Source: Allobosea sp. UNC402CLCol
GTDB lineage: Bacteria > Pseudomonadota > Alphaproteobacteria > Rhizobiales > Beijerinckiaceae
Length of the DNA stretch: 64,000 bases
Direction: 5' to 3'
Assembly: GCF_000745475.1 (NCBI RefSeq)
Contig: NZ_JQJJ01000009.1
Location: 744,001 to 808,000, forward strand
Part shown: piece by piece, positions 1 to 7,864 of the stretch
Layout of the letters: the number at the start of each line of letters is the position of its first letter
Position numbering within the stretch: position 1 is the stretch's first letter
Notes under the pieces: model-generated
Told to the model about the DNA's origin: nothing
Seen by the model: only the letters and a program-made list of their open reading frames with translations
The model's database searches: none
Program-made: the position numbers and the translations under genes

Positions 1-447
1 TACGCCTTGATGCAGGCGACCAGTGTTGCTGGACGCGTTCTGCTTGGGTGGCTCGCGGACAGGCTTGGAACCCCGCGGCTGCTGTTGCGCGTGATCGGGT
101 TGGCGTCAGGCGCAACCTCGCTGACATTGGCGCTTGCGACGCCACAGTGGTCTTTCCAGACCTACTGCGTCCTCGCGGCAATCGCCGGCGTGACGGTGTC
201 GAGCTGGAATGGCGTTCAGCTATCTGAAATTGCGCGGGCTTGCCCGCCAAGCCTCGTTCGGGAAGCGTCAGCCGCCGCTACTCTGGTCATCTTCCTCGGC
301 TATGTGGTCGCGCCATCCGCGTTCGCGATGGCCTTGTCGCTGACCGGCCGATTCGATCTCGGCTTCCTTGCCTGCGCGCTTTCAGGCGTCGGATGCGCGC
401 TCATCGTCCCCGCGGCCATGACGGAAGATAGGTCTCAGCGAAGCTGA
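1..447 (+). CDS. MFS transporter, C-terminal part (cut by window edge)
   Basis: The frame is open from the first base, so the true start lies upstream. About 148 codons are visible. They hold several hydrophobic stretches and, near residue 20 of the visible part, the loop LGWLADRLG, which is the MFS G-x-x-x-D-R-x-G loop between two membrane helices. This is therefore the second half of a major facilitator protein in the inner membrane. Only about five helices are visible, and the substrate cannot be read. The stop is followed after 34 bases by a barrel fragment with no start signal, so the downstream side looks rearranged. Confidence 0.75.
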   Translation, partial: YALMQATSVAGRVLLGWLADRLGTPRLLLRVIGLASGATSLTLALATPQWSFQTYCVLAAIAGVTVSSWNGVQLSEIARACPPSLVREASAAATLVIFLGYVVAPSAFAMALSLTGRFDLGFLACALSGVGCALIVPAAMTEDRSQRS

Positions 448-481
448 ATGGCTTGGAGAGCCGATTTTCGACATAACCGGT

Positions 482-1081
482 GTGGCGAGGAACCGGCGCC
501 TGGGTTTCCGCTTGAGTGGCGGGGTCACCTATGCCTGGCATGAGCTGGACACCCGGCGCAGCGCCGTATTCTCCGGCTTCGGCGAGGAGCTGCGCTCCGA
601 TTACGGCGCCCGCAGCCTGCAGGCTTTCGGTGAGATCGCCTATCGCTTCGACCTCGGGCGGGCCACCATCGAGCCTTTCGTCAATCTCGCCTATGTCAAT
701 CTCCGTAGCGCCGGCTTCACCGAGACAGGCGGCGTCGCAGCGCTTACCGCCAGGGCGCAGACCACGGCCGTCGCCTTCGCCACGCTCGGCCTGCGCGCTC
801 AGATGAGCTTCGATCTCGGCAACAGCGTCGCGCGGATCAGCGGCACGCTCGGCTGGCGGCACGCAACGGGTGACGTCACCCCATTGTCGCTCCAGGCCTT
901 CTCCGGCGGCGCGCCGTTCTCGATCGCAGGCGCTCCGATCGCCCGCGACGCGTTGGTCGTCAACACCGGCCTCGCGCTAAATCTCTCGCCAGAAGCCGAA
1001 ATCGGGTTGTCCTATGACGGGCAACTCGCGTCGCGCGCGACCGACCATGCCTTCAATGCCCGGCTCGCAGTCAAGTTCTGA
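482..1081 (+). pseudogene. Autotransporter beta-barrel remnant, 5'-truncated
   Basis: The 199 codons read as the C-terminal translocator barrel of a type V autotransporter. They show alternating hydrophobic/polar strands, motifs such as GGVTYAWHELDTRR and SLQAFGEIAYRF, and a terminal phenylalanine (AVKF), the usual BAM-recognition end. The family barrel is about 260-280 residues and follows a large passenger domain. Here both the passenger and the first strands are missing. The only start is a GTG without a ribosome binding site, and the same frame is closed by a stop at 419-421. I infer a dead fragment left by a deletion. A barrel-only protein made from the GTG is the alternative. Confidence 0.7.
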
Positions 1082-1273
1082 TGCCACCAGCATGTACTGC
1101 CATCCGCCGCAATGTCTGGTTCGCGGCATCAGATGAGCTTCCGCTCCTGGCGCATTCGCGCTCTGTCGGTGCTGCGTCAGAAGCGGATCGCCTCTGGCTG
1201 GCGGCCGCGGCCGTGGGCCGTCCGGAGCCGACGCTTCTCACGGGCCAGCCGAGCAACGCGCGCTTTTGCGACT

Positions 1274-2182
1274 TCAGCGATCTTCGCTAGTCTCCAAAAA
1301 GGCGGGGCGAACCGCCTTCTTCAGCTCGTCGATGAAGGCTCGGACGAGCCGTTTGGGCGCGCGGGCCTTCTGATAGAGCGCATAGGCCTCGACCGAGACA
1401 CGCGGTCTGAGGGGCCGCACTTCCAGCCGGTAGCGGCTGCCGCTGATCGCGGTGAAGGAATCGACCAGCGCCACGCCGAGCCCGGCCTCGGCCAGCAAGC
1501 AGGCCGTGTTGCTGTAGCGCACCTCGATCGGGCAGGGCGGGCGCGCACCGGCGAAGAAATCCCGCTGCAGCAGCAGCCCGAGCCGCGCGCCCGGCTCGAA
1601 GCCGATCATCCGGTGGCCGGAGAGCATGGCAGGAGAAATCTCGCTCTTGGCGGTTAGCGGATGGTCGGGCGTCATGGCGCAGACCATCTGGCCGGCGCCG
1701 ATCAGTTCCGCCTCCAAACCCGGCCTCGCATAGGGCTCCAGCGAGACCCCGAGATCGGCTGCGCCGCTCTCCAGCCCTTCGATGACGCCATCGGTACGGC
1801 GCACGTCGAAATCGACATGCAGCTCCGGCCGGCGGCTGGCGAAGCGCGCCAAAGCGCGTGGCACCAGCGCATTGGCGATCGGGGGCGTCGCGAGAAGCCG
1901 CAGCGAGCCGCTGCGCGTGTCGCGCAGCGCGGCGACCTTGCGCGAGAAGGACTGGACCATCGAGAAGATGGGATCGCTGTCGCGATACATCTCGAGCGCT
2001 TCCGGCGTCGGGATCAGCCGGTTGCCCTGCCGCTGGAACAGCTGGAAGCCGAGCTGCCGTTCCATCTGCTTGAGCGCGGTGCTCACCGCCGGCTGCGACA
2101 AGGCCAGCCCCTGCGCCGCCGCCACTGTCGTTTGGCAGCGAATGACTTCCCGAAAGATCTCGAGTTGCCGCAAATTCAGCAT
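1274..2182 (-). CDS. LysR family transcriptional regulator
   Basis: A 302-residue protein, the normal LTTR length. The N-terminal winged helix (residues 1-60, with LRQLEIFREV and LSQPAVSTALKQME) is followed by a periplasmic-binding-protein-like effector domain. The ATG at 2182 is chosen because it gives the canonical MLNLRQLEIF beginning; the frame extends upstream through low-quality sequence. It is divergent from the amino-acid ABC operon starting at 2320, across 137 bases. LysR proteins usually control the divergent operon, so it probably regulates this uptake system and the carbamoylase. The effector is unknown. Confidence 0.88.
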   Translation of the reverse strand: MLNLRQLEIFREVIRCQTTVAAAQGLALSQPAVSTALKQMERQLGFQLFQRQGNRLIPTPEALEMYRDSDPIFSMVQSFSRKVAALRDTRSGSLRLLATPPIANALVPRALARFASRRPELHVDFDVRRTDGVIEGLESGAADLGVSLEPYARPGLEAELIGAGQMVCAMTPDHPLTAKSEISPAMLSGHRMIGFEPGARLGLLLQRDFFAGARPPCPIEVRYSNTACLLAEAGLGVALVDSFTAISGSRYRLEVRPLRPRVSVEAYALYQKARAPKRLVRAFIDELKKAVRPAFLETSEDR

Positions 2183-2319
2183 GTCGGCCGGCTCCGCTGG
2201 GCAGATCGCAGGCAGTATAAATTGGATTGATAGAGGGCCTAGTGATTTTTCTAGATCTGATATTGTGGCGGCTTTCCGGCGCTGACTATCCTGCGGTTTC
2301 CCGTTCCCAGGAGCGCGCC
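2183..2319. promoter_or_regulatory. Divergent promoter region between LysR gene and ABC operon
   Basis: This 137-base spacer is visibly richer in A+T than its flanks, especially 2212-2265, as expected for facing promoters with a LysR site. It contains a TCTAGA palindrome near 2249. I could not settle on a single T-N11-A operator. An AGGAG ribosome binding site at about 2309-2313 precedes the ATG at 2320. Confidence 0.5.
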
Positions 2320-3150
2320 ATGTTCGCCAGAATTGCCACCATCGGCCTGACCTTGCTGCTCGCCCCCGCCGCGATGGCGCAGACGACATTGAAGACCGCC
2401 GTCGATGGCACGTTCGCGCCCCACGCCATGCCCAAGCTCTCCGGCGGCATCGAGGGCTTCAACGTCGATCTGGCCGAGGCTATCGGCAAGCAGCTCGGCA
2501 AGACGGTGACGGTCGATGCCGCCCAGTTTTCCGGTCTGATCCCGGCCCTGCAGGCCGGCACCTACGACTTCATCGTCGCGCCGGTGACGGTCAGCAAGGA
2601 GCGCGCCGAAAGCCTGCTCTTCACCGAAGGTTATCTCAATACCGACTTCCAGTTCATCACGAAGAAGGGCGCGCCGCCGATCACCGCGCTCGAAGAGCTG
2701 AGGGGCAAGGTGATCTCGGTCAACAAGGGTTCGGCCTATGACAGCTGGGCGCGCGGACTGGAGGAGAAGATCGGCTGGAAGGTCGAGTCGTTCGGCACGC
2801 AGACCGATGCCGTCCAGGCGGTGATTTCGGGCCGTGCCTACGCCAACGTGGCCGGCAACACCGTCATCCAATGGGCCGCCAAGAGCAATCCGCAGATCCA
2901 GCTCTCCTACACCTATTCGACCGGGCTGGTCTGGGCCGTCGCGCTGCGCAAGGATTCCGCGCCGCTGCGCAACGAGCTCGATCAGGCGATCGAGTGCCTG
3001 AAGACGAACGGCACCATGGCCGCGCTGCACGAGAAGTGGTTCGGCACCAAGCCGGCCGCGGGCTCGGCCGCCGTCACCCCCTTCCCGGGATATGGCGTGC
3101 CCGACATGCCGGGCTACGATGCCACGGCGCATACCCCCGCCTGCAAGTGA
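2320..3150 (+). CDS. Polar amino-acid ABC transporter, periplasmic binding protein
   Basis: A 276-residue family 3 solute-binding protein. Residues 1-20 form a signal peptide with an AMA cleavage site. The mature part begins with the typical beta strand LKTAVDGTFAPHAM and continues with the family's EGFNVDLAEAIG and YDFIVAPVTVS segments. The chosen ATG has AGGAG six bases upstream. It is the first gene of an operon followed by an ATPase (3189) and two permeases (3937, 4611). The protein would capture a ligand in the periplasm and deliver it to the permease pair. The ligand cannot be read, but the downstream carbamoylase suggests an N-carbamoyl amino acid, D-amino acid or related compound (inference). 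Confidence 0.9.
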   Translation: MFARIATIGLTLLLAPAAMAQTTLKTAVDGTFAPHAMPKLSGGIEGFNVDLAEAIGKQLGKTVTVDAAQFSGLIPALQAGTYDFIVAPVTVSKERAESLLFTEGYLNTDFQFITKKGAPPITALEELRGKVISVNKGSAYDSWARGLEEKIGWKVESFGTQTDAVQAVISGRAYANVAGNTVIQWAAKSNPQIQLSYTYSTGLVWAVALRKDSAPLRNELDQAIECLKTNGTMAALHEKWFGTKPAAGSAAVTPFPGYGVPDMPGYDATAHTPACK

Positions 3151-3188
3151 GCGAGGCGAGCGAACTGTCGGCCGGCGGAACCGGCACC

Positions 3189-3932
3189 ATGCGCCCTCCG
3201 CATCCGCTGCTCGACATCCGCGGCCTGCACAAGAGCTTCGGCACGATCGAGGTGCTGAAGGGCATCGACCTTGCCGTCTCGCCCGGCGAACTCGTCTTCC
3301 TCATCGGCCCTTCCGGCTCCGGCAAGAGCACGCTGTTGCGTTGTTACAACCGGCTGGAAGAGGCCAGCGGCGGCTCGATCTGGTTTGACGGGCAGGAGGT
3401 GCTGGCAGACAGGATCGACATCAACGCGCTGCGCCGGCGCATGGGCATGGTCTTCCAGTCCTTCAACCTCTACCCGCACATGACCGCGCTGGGAAACGTG
3501 ACGCTCGCGCTGCGCAAGGTTCTGAAGAAGCCTCGCGCCGAGGCGGAGCGCATCGGCATGGCCGCGCTGGAGGGCGTCGGCCTCGCGCATAAGGCCGCTT
3601 CCTACCCGGGCGAACTCTCCGGCGGCCAGCAGCAGCGTGTCGCCATTGCCCGCGCCTCGGCGCTCGAGCCCGGGCTGATGCTGTTCGACGAGCCGACCTC
3701 GGCGCTCGACCCCGAACTCGTCGGCTCGGTTCTGCAGGCGATGCGCGACATGCGCGCCGCCGGGATGACGATGCTGGTCGTCAGCCATGAGATGCGTTTC
3801 GCCCGCGAGGCGGCCGACCGCGTCGTCTTCATGGATGGTGGCGTCATCGTCGAGCAGGGCCCGCCGGAGCAGATCTTCGGTTCGCCACGGCACGAGCGCA
3901 CCCGCGCCTTCGTCTCCGAGGTCGCCCGGTAG
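3189..3932 (+). CDS. Polar amino-acid ABC transporter, ATP-binding protein
   Basis: A 247-residue GlnQ/HisP-type ATPase with every catalytic motif: Walker A GPSGSGKST (residues 40-48), Q-loop Q90, signature LSGGQ (143-147), Walker B LMLFDEP with E168, and switch H200. The C-terminus has the family pattern VVFMDGG-VEQGPPEQIF. The ATG at 3189 is used because it starts the ATPase fold; the open frame runs back into the upstream gene. It energises the permeases encoded directly downstream, with the next start five bases after this stop. Confidence 0.93.
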   Translation: MRPPHPLLDIRGLHKSFGTIEVLKGIDLAVSPGELVFLIGPSGSGKSTLLRCYNRLEEASGGSIWFDGQEVLADRIDINALRRRMGMVFQSFNLYPHMTALGNVTLALRKVLKKPRAEAERIGMAALEGVGLAHKAASYPGELSGGQQQRVAIARASALEPGLMLFDEPTSALDPELVGSVLQAMRDMRAAGMTMLVVSHEMRFAREAADRVVFMDGGVIVEQGPPEQIFGSPRHERTRAFVSEVAR

Positions 3933-3936
3933 CGCC

Positions 3937-4611
3937 ATGGATCGCTTCCTCGACAGCTTCCTCAACGCCAAGCTCATCGCCACCACCTGGCCGGCGATCC
4001 TGAGTGGGCTGGTGGTGACGATCGAGATCGCGGCACTCGTCGTCGTGACGGGCCTGCTGCTCGGCCTGGCACTCGCAATGGTGCGCTGGCGGGCCGGCCG
4101 CTGGTTCGCCTGGCCGCTGATGCTCTTCGTGGATCTCTTCCGCGCGGTGCCCCCGCTCGTGCTCGTGCTGCTGATCTTCTTCGGCCTGCCCAATGTCGGC
4201 ATCGAATTGCCGAGCTTCGCGGTGCTCTGGCTGGTGCTCTCGCTGGTGCTGGCCGCCTTTGCCGAGGAGATCGTCTGGGCCGGGCTGATCGCAGTGAAAC
4301 GCGGCCAGCACGAGGCTGCCCGCTCGACCGGGCTGACCGAGACCCAGACACTTCTCTACGTCGTCCTGCCGCAGGCGCTGCGCCTCGCCGTGGCGCCGTT
4401 GACCAACCGCACCATCGCCATCACCAAGAACACCGCACTGGGAACGGTGATCGGCGTGCCGGAGATCATCAACCAGGCGACGACGGCGGTCTCCTTCTCG
4501 GGCAATGCGACGCCGCTGCTGATGGGCGCCTTCGCCTATCTCCTGCTCTTCATCCCGATCATCGGCCTCGGTCGGCTGATCGAGAGCCGCTTTGCCTGGA
4601 GGCGCCAGTAA
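3937..4611 (+). CDS. Polar amino-acid ABC transporter permease (first subunit)
   Basis: A 224-residue inner-membrane protein with about five helices and the HisMQ-type EAA loop (EIVWAGLIAVKRGQHEAARSTG), which docks on the ATPase. It starts four bases after the ATPase stop and its TAA overlaps the ATG of the second permease by one base, so translation is probably coupled. The two permeases would form the heterodimeric channel. Confidence 0.9.
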   Translation: MDRFLDSFLNAKLIATTWPAILSGLVVTIEIAALVVVTGLLLGLALAMVRWRAGRWFAWPLMLFVDLFRAVPPLVLVLLIFFGLPNVGIELPSFAVLWLVLSLVLAAFAEEIVWAGLIAVKRGQHEAARSTGLTETQTLLYVVLPQALRLAVAPLTNRTIAITKNTALGTVIGVPEIINQATTAVSFSGNATPLLMGAFAYLLLFIPIIGLGRLIESRFAWRRQ

Positions 4612-5276
4612 TGGACGTGCTCCTCCAGCAGTTCTTCAATCTCGACATTATGGCTAAGGCCCTGCCGCTGGTGCTGCAGGGCTTGAAGACCACGCTACTC
4701 ATCTGCCTGATCGTCATCCCGATGGGCCTCATCGGCGGCGTGCTGGTGGCGTTGGCCAGCCGATCCACGGTTCGCGCCCTGCGGGTTTCGGTGACGCTGC
4801 TCGTCGACCTGATGCGTGCCTTGCCGCCGCTCGTGGTGCTGATCCTCGTCTATTCGGGGCTGCCTTTTCTCGGCCTGCGCATCTCGCCGCTCACGGCGGT
4901 CGTGATTGCCTTCTTCCTCAACAACGCCGCCTATTACGGCGAAATCATCCGCGCGGGCATTGAGAGCGTCCCCGCCGGGCAGTGGGAGGCGGCACGCTCG
5001 ACCGGCCTGAGGGCGGACCAGGCTTTCACGTGGGTCATCCTGCCGCAGGGCCTGCGCAACGTGCTGCCGGACCTCGTCTCGAACACGGTCGAGGTGGTGA
5101 AGCTCACCTCGCTCGCCAGCGTCGTCTCGCTGCAGGAGATGCTCTACTCGGCCGACATGGCCCGTTCTCTCACCTTCAACGCCTCGCCGATCGTGCTGGC
5201 CGCGCTGATCTATTTCGCGCTGCTCTGGCCGGCGGTGAGGCTCGTCAGCCGCCTCGAACACGCCGCCGCCCGCTGA
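4611..5276 (+). CDS. Polar amino-acid ABC transporter permease (second subunit)
   Basis: A 221-residue HisMQ-type permease with hydrophobic helices and the EAA loop (GEIIRAGIESVPAGQWEAA followed by RSTGLRADQ). It is similar to, but clearly distinct from, the preceding permease, consistent with a heterodimer. It lies one-base-overlapped in the same operon, and the carbamoylase gene begins 26 bases downstream. Confidence 0.9.
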   Translation: MDVLLQQFFNLDIMAKALPLVLQGLKTTLLICLIVIPMGLIGGVLVALASRSTVRALRVSVTLLVDLMRALPPLVVLILVYSGLPFLGLRISPLTAVVIAFFLNNAAYYGEIIRAGIESVPAGQWEAARSTGLRADQAFTWVILPQGLRNVLPDLVSNTVEVVKLTSLASVVSLQEMLYSADMARSLTFNASPIVLAALIYFALLWPAVRLVSRLEHAAAR

Positions 5277-5302
5277 GCGGCCATCACTGAAAGGACGCGC
5301 CC

Positions 5303-6235
5303 ATGCGCATGCTCACCGTCGCCGCCGCCCAGATGGGCCCCATCCAGAAGGCTGACAGTCGCGAAGCCGTGATCGCCCGCATGATCGCTCTGCTCGACGA
5401 AGCCAAGGAGAAGGGCGCCGATCTGGTTGTCTATCCCGAGCTGGCGCTGACGACCTTCTTTCCGCGCTGGTATCACGAGGACCGCGCCGAGGCCGACATC
5501 TGGTTCGAGGACGCGATGCCCGGCCCGGCGACGCAAGCCCTGTTCGACCGGGCGCGCGAACACGGCATCGCGATTTCCTTTGGCTATGCCGAGAAGACAC
5601 CGGACGGGCATCATTTCAACACCAGCATCCTCACCGACAAGAGCGGCGCCATCGTCGGCAAATACCGCAAGATCCATTTGCCCGGACACGCCGAATACGA
5701 CCCCGAGCGCACGCACCAGCACTTGGAAAAGCGCTATTTCGAGCCGGGCGATCTCGGCTTCCCCGTCTGGCGCACGCTCGGCGGCGTGCTCGGCATGGCG
5801 ATCTGCAACGACCGGCGCTGGCCCGAGACCTATCGCGTCATGGGCCTCCAGGGCCTGGAGATGGTGCTGATCGGCTACAACACGCCATCGGTGAATTCGC
5901 AGCGCGGGGCCGAGGGCCCTGAAAAGCGCCTCTTTCACAACCGCCTCAGCGTCCAGGCCGGCGCCTATCAGAACGCCACCTGGGTGGTCGCGGTCGCCAA
6001 GGCCGGCGACGAGGACGGCCATCACATGATCGGCGGCTCGCTGATCGTCGACCCCAATGGCGAGATCGTCGCCGAGGCCAAGACCGAGGGAGACGAATTG
6101 CTGGTGCACGCCTGCGACCTTGGGGAGACGGCCTTCGGCAAATCGACCATCTTCGATTTCGCCCGCCATCGCCGCATCGAGCATTATGGGCTCATCACGA
6201 GCCGCACCGGTGCAGTGCCGCCGCCGGAGACGTGA
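5303..6235 (+). CDS. N-carbamoyl-D-amino-acid hydrolase (nitrilase superfamily)
   Basis: A 310-residue cytoplasmic amidase; D-carbamoylases are about 304 residues. The Glu-Lys-Cys triad is visible: E46 in YPELALTTFFPRW, K123 in KYRKIHLPGH and C168 in AICNDRRWPET. The long stretches PELALTTFFPRW, GKYRKIHLPG, HLEKRYFEPGDLGFPV and CNDRRWPET closely match the Agrobacterium D-carbamoylase as I remember it. The reaction is N-carbamoyl-D-amino acid to D-amino acid plus CO2 and ammonia. Its place after an amino-acid uptake operon and before a racemase stub suggests a hydantoin or N-carbamoyl-amino-acid scavenging locus. Substrate stereochemistry is inferred from resemblance only. Confidence 0.85.
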   Translation: MRMLTVAAAQMGPIQKADSREAVIARMIALLDEAKEKGADLVVYPELALTTFFPRWYHEDRAEADIWFEDAMPGPATQALFDRAREHGIAISFGYAEKTPDGHHFNTSILTDKSGAIVGKYRKIHLPGHAEYDPERTHQHLEKRYFEPGDLGFPVWRTLGGVLGMAICNDRRWPETYRVMGLQGLEMVLIGYNTPSVNSQRGAEGPEKRLFHNRLSVQAGAYQNATWVVAVAKAGDEDGHHMIGGSLIVDPNGEIVAEAKTEGDELLVHACDLGETAFGKSTIFDFARHRRIEHYGLITSRTGAVPPPET

Positions 6236-6293
6236 GCGCTGCATCGACCGGACGCCCGGCCGCCGAGGGCGCAGCCTTTCGGGGAGAAAGACC

Positions 6294-6461
6294 ATGAGCC
6301 GCATCCTCGTCATCAATCCGAGTTCGAACGAGGCTGTCGCCGACGAGATCTGGTTCATGGAAGCCGGCAGGCTCATCGAACGCGGTAGGCCTGCGGAGCT
6401 CGCCGGCGGTCCTGGCGATTCCCGACTGGGAGCATTCTTGCGGAATGCTGGCATGAGCTAA
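6294..6461 (+). pseudogene. Chimeric stub: Asp/Glu-hydantoin racemase start fused to ABC ATPase end
   Basis: A 55-codon frame with a good ribosome binding site (GGGGAGAAAG at 6281-6290). Residues 1-14 (MSRILVINPSSNEA) are the start of an Asp/Glu/hydantoin racemase. From about residue 16 the reading changes to the C-terminus of a polar amino-acid ABC ATPase (DEIWFMEAGRLIERG, then PAEL and RLGAFLRNAG). The join near base 6337 stays in frame. The simplest reading is a deletion that fused the start of a racemase gene to the end of a second transporter ATPase. Family assignment is by eye. Such a short protein is unlikely to have either activity. Confidence 0.7.
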
Positions 6462-6896
6462 GTGCCTGATGCGGCCAGTGGCCACACGACGTTGCGGTGA
6501 AGGCGGAGATCGCAGCTGTGATCGGCACTTCGGGCTCGCCGGAATCAATCTCGGTTCGCTGGCAGTCGGAGAGGCCCTGTTGACGATATCAGTACTGCTT
6601 CAGCGTACTGCGAATCGGCGGCCAGAGCTTCGCCAAGGGCTTTCACCGCCGCTTTCGTTGTGTTGTCGAGGCACGCCGTGGACATGGCGGTGAAGCGCGA
6701 AACGGGCCGATCCTGAATCCGATCTAGCAGGTCTTCGAACAGGTGTTTCGCGACACCGCGTCGGAGATTTTCGATGGTGGGCCAATGTATTCGGAGGCGG
6801 AGAAAGAGCCTTGACGCCAGAGGCTGTCTACTGGGTCGCACGAGCCCGTGCGGGTGATGGGCTAGGTGCGAGCGGCCCCCCTCGTGTCAGAACAAG
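6462..6896. other. Gene-poor stretch, no recognisable coding sequence
   Basis: Between the chimeric stub and the terminator at 6897 I recognise no protein family. A minus-strand frame of 98 codons (6545-6841) and a plus-strand frame of 74 codons exist, but neither has a convincing start, ribosome binding site or family motif. Because it adjoins a deletion scar, it may hold further degraded sequence. Confidence 0.4.
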
Positions 6897-6920
6897 AAAG
6901 CGGGCTGTTGGCCCGCTTTT
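6897..6920 (-). terminator. Rho-independent terminator for the alpha/beta hydrolase gene
   Basis: Seven-base GC-rich stem AGCGGGC (6899-6905) / GCCCGCT (6911-6917) with loop TGTTG, extended by flanking A/T pairs. On the minus strand a T-rich run follows, 40 bases after the hydrolase stop. The plus strand also ends in TTTT, so it may work in both directions. Confidence 0.75.
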
Positions 6921-6958
6921 GATTGTTGTCGCTCGGGAGCCGAGGCGCGGTGAGCACA

Positions 6959-7717
6959 TCACTTCTGGTTTGCGGCCTTTTCGATGAAGTCTGCGACGAC
7001 CTTGGGCTTTGAGACATAGACGGCGTGGCTGCCCTTGGTCTCCGCGACGGTCGCGCCGGCGCGCTGGGCCATCTGGCGCTGGGCCGGGGGCGGGATCATG
7101 TGGTCGTCGGTCGCGACGAGATAATAGCTCGGCTTGACCTTCCAGGCCGGGCTGCAGACCGCACCGCCGGCAGCCGCGACATTCCAGGGCACCTGCGAGT
7201 CAGCCATGAAGGCGGCGGTCTTCGCGTCGACATCGGCGGCGAAGGAGGCGGCGAACTTCGCCTTGTCGAGCATGAGGAAGCCGTCGACCGGTGGCAGGAT
7301 CGGCGGGACGGGGGCGCCTGCGGGCGGGTTGGCGATCAGCGACATCACCGACTCACCGGCATCCGCTGCGAAGGCGGCGATATAGACGACAGACTTCACC
7401 TTCGGATCGGTGCCGGCCTCGCTCACCACGACGCCGCCATAGGAATGGCCGACGAGCACGACCGGGCCGTCCTGCTGGGCGATGGCGCGCTTGGTGAAGG
7501 CGACGTCGTCGGCGAGCGAGGTGGTCGGGTTCTGGACGATGGTGACGTTGTAGCCCTTGGCCTTGAGGGCATTGTAGACACCCTGCCAACCCGAACCGTC
7601 GACGAAGCCGCCATGGACGAGGACGATGTTCTTGACGGCGGGGGCGGCCTGGGCGGAGGTCAGCGAGACGGTGGTGGAGAGGGCAAGCGCAGCGGCAGCG
7701 AGGATGGACTTGGTCAT
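6959..7717 (-). CDS. Secreted alpha/beta hydrolase
   Basis: A 252-residue protein. Residues 1-25 form a signal peptide ending AQA. An alpha/beta-hydrolase fold of the salicylate-esterase/HNL-like type follows: oxyanion HGG (35-37), nucleophile elbow GHSYGG with S92, an acid in TDDHMIPPP, and histidine in GSHAVYV. AAGGAG sits at about 7723-7728 before the ATG. It is divergent from an OhrR-like MarR gene across a spacer with two TATCGCGATA palindromes, so it is probably repressed by that regulator and induced by oxidant or another signal (inference). Substrate unknown; a periplasmic esterase is likely. Confidence 0.85.
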   Translation of the reverse strand: MTKSILAAAALALSTTVSLTSAQAAPAVKNIVLVHGGFVDGSGWQGVYNALKAKGYNVTIVQNPTTSLADDVAFTKRAIAQQDGPVVLVGHSYGGVVVSEAGTDPKVKSVVYIAAFAADAGESVMSLIANPPAGAPVPPILPPVDGFLMLDKAKFAASFAADVDAKTAAFMADSQVPWNVAAAGGAVCSPAWKVKPSYYLVATDDHMIPPPAQRQMAQRAGATVAETKGSHAVYVSKPKVVADFIEKAANQK

Positions 7718-7752
7718 GGCGGGCTCCTTGGGTTAATCTATTCGCGAAAATC

Positions 7753-7766
7753 ATTATCGCGATAAT
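7753..7766. promoter_or_regulatory. Palindromic operator, site 1 (hydrolase side)
   Basis: A perfect 14-base palindrome, ATTATCGCGATAAT, starting 36 bases upstream of the hydrolase start. It shares the TATCGCGATA core with the site at 7809, as expected of a dimeric MarR/OhrR protein controlling both divergent genes. Confidence 0.7.
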
Positions 7767-7808
7767 CAATATCTACCCGCAAGCTCGGGGCTTGTAAAGC
7801 GCTTTCTT

Positions 7809-7818
7809 TATCGCGATA
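7809..7818. promoter_or_regulatory. Palindromic operator, site 2 (regulator side)
   Basis: A second copy of the palindrome TATCGCGATA, 46 bases before the MarR-family start and 54 bases centre-to-centre from site 1. That is about five helical turns, which would place both dimers on one DNA face and suits autoregulation. Confidence 0.65.
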
Positions 7819-7864
7819 TCATTTTTCTCGACAGCGACACGCCAGCCCGATTCCGGAGACCGCC

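Noticed and set aside
1081-1290. 69-codon frame starting at the autotransporter stop
   Set aside because: The TGATG junction is suggestive, but the sequence has no motif and overlaps the end of the LysR gene on the other strand.
6545-6841. Minus-strand frame of 98 codons as a gene
   Set aside because: No recognisable family, no ribosome binding site and an atypical composition; probably chance or decayed sequence.
6462-6896. Insertion-sequence remnant after the chimeric stub
   Set aside because: No terminal inverted repeats or transposase motif could be found.
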